64,000 nucleotides of DNA, taken from contig JAGWBQ010000007.1 of the NCBI GenBank assembly GCA_021295815.1, positions 62,001 through 126,000 on the forward strand. Direction: 5' to 3'. Positions 62,583 through 64,000 of this stretch are shown piece after piece. The notes below the pieces were generated by a model that did not search any database, was not told the DNA's origin, and worked only from the letters and a program-made list of their open reading frames with translations. The translations under genes were made by a program, and so were the position numbers. Origin of the DNA: Gemmatimonadota bacterium. Lineage in GTDB: Bacteria; Gemmatimonadota; Gemmatimonadetes; Longimicrobiales; Gaopeijiaceae. How positions within the stretch are numbered: position 1 is the first letter of the stretch; the number at the start of each line of letters is the position of its first letter.

Positions 62583-63539
62583 CTACCTTCCCGCCCCCAC
62601 TCCCGTCAGTTCTTCGCTCAACCGTCTCAACCTGGCTCGGGCCTCCGGGTCGTAGGTCTGGTCGTTCGCGCGGGCCGGTCGAAGGCCGCTGAAGTACTGA
62701 CCACTCTCGAAGTCGTCGGAGTCCACGACCTGCATCACGGCGTCGGCGCCCTCGGCGATTGTGGACCGCGGGGTCACTCCGAGCCGACGCACCATCCCGG
62801 TAGGCATGTAGGTGGCCGGATGCAACGAGCCTACGACGATGCCGGTTTCCGCCAGTTCCTCCGCCAGATCGTGCGTGAACATGACTTGGGCGAGCTTGCT
62901 CTGGGCGTAGGCGCGGCGACCGCTGAAGTTTCGCTCGATCATCACGTCGTCGAAATCGATCGGCGTCTGGGCTCCCGACGACACGTTGACGATGCGCGAC
63001 GGAGCGCTAGAACGGAGCCTCGGCAAGAGCATCCGTGTCAACAGGAAGGGGGAGAGGTAGTTGACCTGATAACGGTATTCGTGCCCGTCGTCGGTGAGGA
63101 GTCGCTCGTCGGGAGCGGAGCCGAATCCCGCGTTGTTGATGAGGATGTCCATTCGGTCGTAGTCGGCCAGCAACCTCCCCGCGAACCGCCTCACCGCAGC
63201 TAGCGAAGCGAAGTCGGCCCGGTAGAAGCGAGCGCTTCCCGGTCCCGCCGCGTTGATCGCGTCCACCACCTCGGCACCCCGTTCCTCGTTGCGACCGTGC
63301 ACGATGACGTGATCGCCGCGAGCGCCGAGACGGATGGCCAGCTCCCTCCCCAGTCCGGAGGTCGATCCGGTCACAAGCGCGACCCGCTGGCCCGGAGAGG
63401 GCTCTCGGGTGACCTGGGCCCCAACGGAGTCGGTTGCGAAGCCGAGCGGAACGAGGAGCAGGGCGGCTGTGAGGGTGGCCGTGTGGCGGGGCCGAACCTC
63501 GACGCGGCGGGCAAGGGGCGGGGCAGACATGTCGGACAT
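62583..63539 (-). CDS. SDR-family oxidoreductase with signal peptide
   Basis: A 318-residue classical SDR. Residues 15-41 form a hydrophobic signal (TATLTAALLLVPLGFATDSV, GAQ), which is unusual for the family. It then has TGSTSGLGRELA, NNAGFG, NVSSGAQ and the catalytic YAQSK. The LHPATYMPTGMVRR end resembles retinol-dehydrogenase-like SDRs. It is 144 bases upstream of the exported AKR and on the same strand; the two may share a promoter. Substrate unknown. Confidence 0.88.
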   Translation of the reverse strand: MSDMSAPPLARRVEVRPRHTATLTAALLLVPLGFATDSVGAQVTREPSPGQRVALVTGSTSGLGRELAIRLGARGDHVIVHGRNEERGAEVVDAINAAGPGSARFYRADFASLAAVRRFAGRLLADYDRMDILINNAGFGSAPDERLLTDDGHEYRYQVNYLSPFLLTRMLLPRLRSSAPSRIVNVSSGAQTPIDFDDVMIERNFSGRRAYAQSKLAQVMFTHDLAEELAETGIVVGSLHPATYMPTGMVRRLGVTPRSTIAEGADAVMQVVDSDDFESGQYFSGLRPARANDQTYDPEARARLRRLSEELTGVGAGR

Positions 63540-63706
63540 GGAAACGGATCCTCGCGAAGATGGCGCGGTCGGCGGTGGCGTCCGGTGCTGCTGCGGACGA
63601 CGTCCGCCCCGCGAAGTCTATCCGGTTTCGGCTCGGATCGCCACCGCCGGAGGTTGAAGAGGCGTTGGGGTTGGCTCACGACAATGCTTGAACGTAGCCA
63701 CCCGCC

Positions 63707-64000
63707 TCACCTCCGCATTCCGTTGAACGCGTCCGCCATCGCCCGGATGTGCACGGGGGTGGTCCCGCAGCAGCCTCCGATGAAGCGGGCGCCGGCGTTC
63801 ACGAGCCTGCGGGCGTAACGGGCCATGTACTCCGGGCTCGCCATGTAGATCTTGCGGTCGCTGACGTTCCTCGGCATGCCGGTGTTGGGCTGGGCGGAGA
63901 GCGGGAGCTCGACCTCCTCGGCCATTTCCTCGATGGCGTCGAGGGTGACCGCCGGTCCGACCGAACAGTTGAGTCCGACCACGTCGGCGCCCCCGTCTGC
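63707..64000 (-). CDS. Homocysteine S-methyltransferase domain (C-terminal part, truncated by window edge)
   Basis: The last 97 residues of a longer protein that continues past the window. GLNCSVGP supplies one zinc cysteine and FIGGCCGTTPVHI the other two, the ligand set of homocysteine methyltransferases. AQPNTGMPRN and SPEYMARYARRLVNAG are typical of bifunctional homocysteine methyltransferase/methylenetetrahydrofolate reductases and of MetH N-termini. The stop at 63707 directly after the domain favours a stand-alone methyltransferase. Confidence 0.85.
   Translation of the reverse strand, partial: ADGGADVVGLNCSVGPAVTLDAIEEMAEEVELPLSAQPNTGMPRNVSDRKIYMASPEYMARYARRLVNAGARFIGGCCGTTPVHIRAMADAFNGMRR

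Overview
The window is GC-rich, dense bacterial DNA that most resembles Gemmatimonadota. The reasons are two SusC/SusD outer-membrane pairs outside a Bacteroidetes-like genome, several six-bladed beta-propeller lipoproteins that share a GEGPG-[DE]-[FY] motif, DUF5916 and DUF1028 secreted proteins, a TolB-like/TPR membrane protein, and many signal peptides or lipoboxes. The phylum is an inference from gene content; no rRNA is present.

Layout. 0-1 kb: a small membrane protein, tRNA-Val(TAC) and a tyrosine-integrase stump. 1-7 kb: three beta-propeller exported proteins and a frameshifted PLP decarboxylase. 7-12 kb: alpha-carbonic anhydrase, an Ig-like/alpha-beta-hydrolase lipoprotein, a YheT-type hydrolase and an AGCS amino-acid symporter. 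12-22 kb: adenosylhomocysteinase behind a hairpin-rich leader, an aldehyde dehydrogenase coupled to a TPR protein, a DAK2-DegV fusion, and Rho. 21.7-29.9 kb: a run of overlapping plus-strand genes (AI-2E permease, ferredoxin-NADP reductase-like flavoprotein, thioredoxin reductase, DUF1028, SDR), then fumarase and a fourth propeller lipoprotein. 30-37 kb: a barrel-less plug protein, endonuclease IV, a DUF5916 protein, a 1.2-kb stretch of doubtful ORFs, and two membrane proteins.

37-47.5 kb is the most striking block. metY, an M28 peptidase, a PPIase/di-heme cytochrome fusion and a GldA/GldF/GldG/DUF4340-type ABC system are packed head to tail, several with stop-start overlaps. 47.7-61.4 kb holds two SusC/SusD pairs. 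Between them lie a plug-only protein, a stand-alone di-heme oxidoreductase and a lipoprotein. A von Willebrand-A protein that carries the SusC-type N-terminal domain but is broken by a small deletion follows. The right edge has a Tat-exported aldo/keto reductase, a signal-peptide-bearing SDR and the end of a homocysteine S-methyltransferase.

How the genes fit together: much of the window encodes envelope functions (SusCD uptake, surface lipoproteins, secreted peptidase and hydrolases, periplasmic c-type cytochromes). Methyl-cycle and sulfur enzymes (ahcY, metY, homocysteine methyltransferase) and central metabolism (fumC, semialdehyde dehydrogenase) are interspersed. At least three genes appear broken by small indels, so either recent decay or assembly error should be considered.
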